From Yamagishiella unicocca (Eukaryota; Chlorophyta; Chlorophyceae; Chlamydomonadales; Volvocaceae): a stretch of 64,000 nt of DNA. Shown in pieces: positions 61,169-64,000 of the stretch (the first letter of the stretch is position 1; each line of letters begins with the position of its first letter). The translations under genes were made by a program, and so were the position numbers. The stretch covers positions 248,001 to 312,000 of the forward strand of contig BDSL01000094.1 in the NCBI GenBank assembly GCA_003116995.1, read 5' to 3'. The notes under the pieces are model-generated. The model worked only from the letters and a program-made list of their open reading frames with translations. It had not been told where the DNA came from and made no database searches.

Positions 61169-64000
61169 TCATGTAGCAACAAGCAATAGTGGGTAAGTGA
61201 TAACACCCGCCCAGCCATAGAAGAATCTCCTGGTGCAGTCACGGCTGTCCAGCCTAGGTAAGAGCAACGGCCAATAAGAGCAGGGACACGCACCTCCACA
61301 GATGCATCTCCGCCGAGACATGCCCGCAAGTTTGCAAGCCGTGATCGCTTCCTGTCCTGACAAGCTCGGTCACGATTACCCAGAAAGGACAAAAACCGCA
61401 AGTTCGTCATTGCCGGTCAACACTTATTAAAACAGCAGGCTCCACACCGTAAGGCATGCGCCGATATAGTTTCTAAGCCTGCACCTAGCTTCAGTTCTAG
61501 TTGGGTGACAATGGCGATCACAGTTGATAAATAAGCCGCAGGTGACGTATCTAACGCGGTGTAGTGTTGTAGATTGGCGCCAGTGCTCGGGAACAGAACT
61601 CATAAACAAGCTCCGTTCGGAAGAGGTGCACAAGTGATACCCGTGGCTGGAGCTAAAGAAATTCCCTGTCGTACCGCAAGGACGGCCTTCCATGTAACTT
61701 GAGAACGAACGTGTGTGGTGTGTCGCTGTCGTCGGTGTCATGTAATGCACACTAACCGTCGTATAATTGTTTTTGCACTTCTTAAATATGATAAAGGGTC
61801 CTCAAGCCCGGGCGAGCAGAGGGCCCACGTCCTGACGTCACCATATGAGAGCCGGGACTGAACACAACAGACGCCCCCAAGGGCACAGGAAGCCTCAAAA
61901 ATGCTCCGAGACGCCGAGCAAACCCAGGACAAGCCGGGGGCGCCAGAACGAATATTATTAATTTCGGTGCCCTCAACCCAGTGAGGTGTGGTCGAGGTAG
62001 CAGTCCTCCGTTATCCTTATTCCAGATAAAATTACAAATCTTTGCTGCATAGGAGTTTGGCCTTGAGTAGGATATGAGTTGCAAAGGTTTTTCGTCAGCC
62101 TTACAGTCAGCATTTCGGCAACGTCAGGTCGCGCTGGCGGATGGCCTCACCTATAAAGTGGCTGCCTTCGCCCTGCCCGGTTGAGGTTGCTAAAATTCAT
62201 TCTTGCTACCAAGATTGTTCGCGCGCAAATAAGCCTAACATGTCTCCTTATCCATTCTCTGCTACCCGGCGGTATCCTGTCACTGGTGCCGCAGCCGTGC
62301 CGGCGGTTGCGGCCACCCGGAGGGCAGTTGCAGCAACAGCAGCAGCAGTACAGCCAGCAGGCACAGCAGAAGGGCCATCAGTGTCCGCGGGGCCATACTA
62401 GCCACCCTCACCACACTCAGACGAGCATGGACTGCACCTGGACCGCTGAGCCGCCTGATGACATCCCTGATCCTACTGTCCCTACCCTGCTGGCAGCAGC
62501 TGACCACCACTGATGTCCGTGCACCTAAACTCACCACCAACATCCCTGTCTCCATCAAGAGCTTGAATGGGATCCCAGCCCTTCCTTGCTTGCACACAAC
62601 ACCCACCATGTAATCAACCTCTGTGCCCTGGGGGGCGGCCACAACCCATGCTAGCATGTCGCAATATGTGGTCGTGCTCCTCATCACTGTTGTATTACGG
62701 TACCAGTTGGGCCTGTCAGTCTCCCTTGCCTACTCGCTACTTACGTCCTCTTACTTATCCTCTTACTTATCCTTACATCACTTAACCTTACTTACTCTTG
62801 CCGACCGGAGTCTTATCTGGCCGTAACTAACTTAACTGCACCTTACTTGTGGTTCGACGTTACTGAACGTGCGTCGACCCACAGGGCTTCGCACCTGTGC
62901 GTCGCCGTGACACTGGTCACTGGTAGAAGTCTCCTTGACTTCCGTCTTACTTGTCTATCTGTTGATACCTAGCGGTCTTCGCCTGTCGCTGACTGTAGCG
63001 GGTTCACCGGTTGTGCTGTACGACCGCCCGCAAGCGGAGCCCTTCGCTCTGGCTTATCTATGGCACTTCACCCAACCGGTAGTTATCTCTACCACGCATA
63101 AGGACTGGTGGTACCTCTAGCCCTGACCGCATGGAACAGCCCGCAAACTGACCCCCCCCTGGCATACGACACACGAGTCACAGTGTGGCAGACCTAGATA
63201 GAGCAATGAGGGCTGATATTATCGATCCCACAGACACAACCCAACACAGTGCCCCACTGACATCCCCTGGCCACTTGACCATCCCCCCAAGGAAGGAAGG
63301 CCGACCTACTGTAAGCTTTGGCTTATACACAATTCCCTAATCTATTGACACATAAATGGATGCACACATCTACGCCGTGCGTACTACCGGTAATCCATAA
63401 GGCAACTCGTACACCATACATGCCTCCGCATGCTACTTAGTGTGCTCGCTCGAGATATCACGGTATCTATATATTGACAAGCTGCGTTCGCGCGAAGGGG
63501 CCCTCACAACTCCCCAGATGCGGGTGTGTACGACTGGCGATATGACGGTCACACACAGGGCCGATGCAGGGTCCGGGGTTCTGGGCGAGGGTCAGCGGCA
63601 CTTGCACAGAGGGAGGCGCGTGGAGAGGGGCGGTTTTGAAGCGGCTGGGCGCCCCCCCCCCCCATCCCCCCCCCGATCGCGCCGTATTTTTTATGCGTGA
63701 GTGCCGCCTTTCATTGCGACAGCAGCATTCGCGCGAAGGGGGGGTAGGGGGGCCGAAGCCCGCCCCTCCCGCTCTCGCGGCTATGATGTCGCTCCTTCAC
63801 GGTGCCTGGTGGTGCTTGTGCGAGAGCCGCTCTTGCCGTTTTGTGCCGTTTTGTGCCCCAAGTGCCGCTCTCACCGTTTGGACGCTGCTCGTTTACAGCG
63901 AGGCAGGACCCGCGCACTCGGCTGACAGAGCGGAGTGGCCGCCACACGCCCGCAGCTGCAGCAGCAGCAGGGAGGGCCTCATCAGCGGCCGCAGTAGTAA
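61169..64000. other. No gene supported; possible degraded element
   Basis: A CAG-rich stretch at about 62330-62385 gives a Gln-rich frame (LQQQQQQYSQQAQQKG) that is open for about 110 codons but lacks a convincing continuation. Around 62730-62830 there are short CTTACTTATCC-type repeats. CGCGCGAAGGGG occurs at about 63489 and 63730. Poly-C runs at about 63650-63672 end in a GC-rich stretch at the right edge. Confidence 0.4.

Overview
This window looks like nuclear DNA of a volvocine (Chlamydomonas-type) green alga. It is GC-rich. Its genes are split by many GT-AG introns, exon GC is high, simple and minisatellite repeats sit inside introns, TGTAA poly(A)-type signals are present, and there are serine/proline-rich (SPPP) extracellular proteins and three gametolysin-type (peptidase M11) proteases. 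No tRNA, rRNA, operon or bacterial feature was found. All gene models were built by hand: splice sites were chosen so that codon phase closes across every intron and the joined protein matches its family.

Layout from left to right. (1) 26-4895, minus: N-terminal part of a secreted, internally repeated, beta-helix-like protein that runs off the left edge; its b-c-a exon block was recently duplicated in tandem. (2) 6380-14048, minus: an 11-exon NSUN6-type RNA cytosine-5 methyltransferase with an interrupted PUA domain and large low-complexity insertions. (3) 14418-17819, plus: an 8-exon tetraspan membrane protein of unknown function, head to head with NSUN6 and carrying three Cys-Pro motifs. 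(4) 21500-24571 (minus), 30697-33771 (plus) and 36948-40005 (plus): three near-identical 10-exon M11 metalloproteases with a QExxHxxGxxH site. Copies 2 and 3 lie in a direct tandem duplication of about 6.25 kb period; copy 1 is the arm of a large inverted repeat. (5) 41422-45458, minus: an organellar (bacterial-type) tyrosyl-tRNA synthetase, first exon unresolved. (6) 46779-57664, plus: an 18-exon organellar TypA/BipA translational GTPase, divergent from the synthetase. (7) 59928-61168, minus: a weakly supported hypothetical gene. The rest (17.8-21.5 kb, 25.4-28.8 kb, 57.7-59.9 kb, 61.2-64 kb) shows no gene I can defend.

Functional themes. One is RNA modification and organellar translation (NSUN6, TyrRS, TypA, with TyrRS and TypA as a divergent pair). 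The other is the extracellular matrix (M11 proteases with Hyp-rich-type tails, and the beta-helix-like protein with PPSP linkers). A striking non-coding theme is a set of short related repeats, with cores such as AAACCCGTGGA and AACCGTTT or ACCGGTAACTCG, that recur in both orientations almost only inside introns of the three housekeeping genes.
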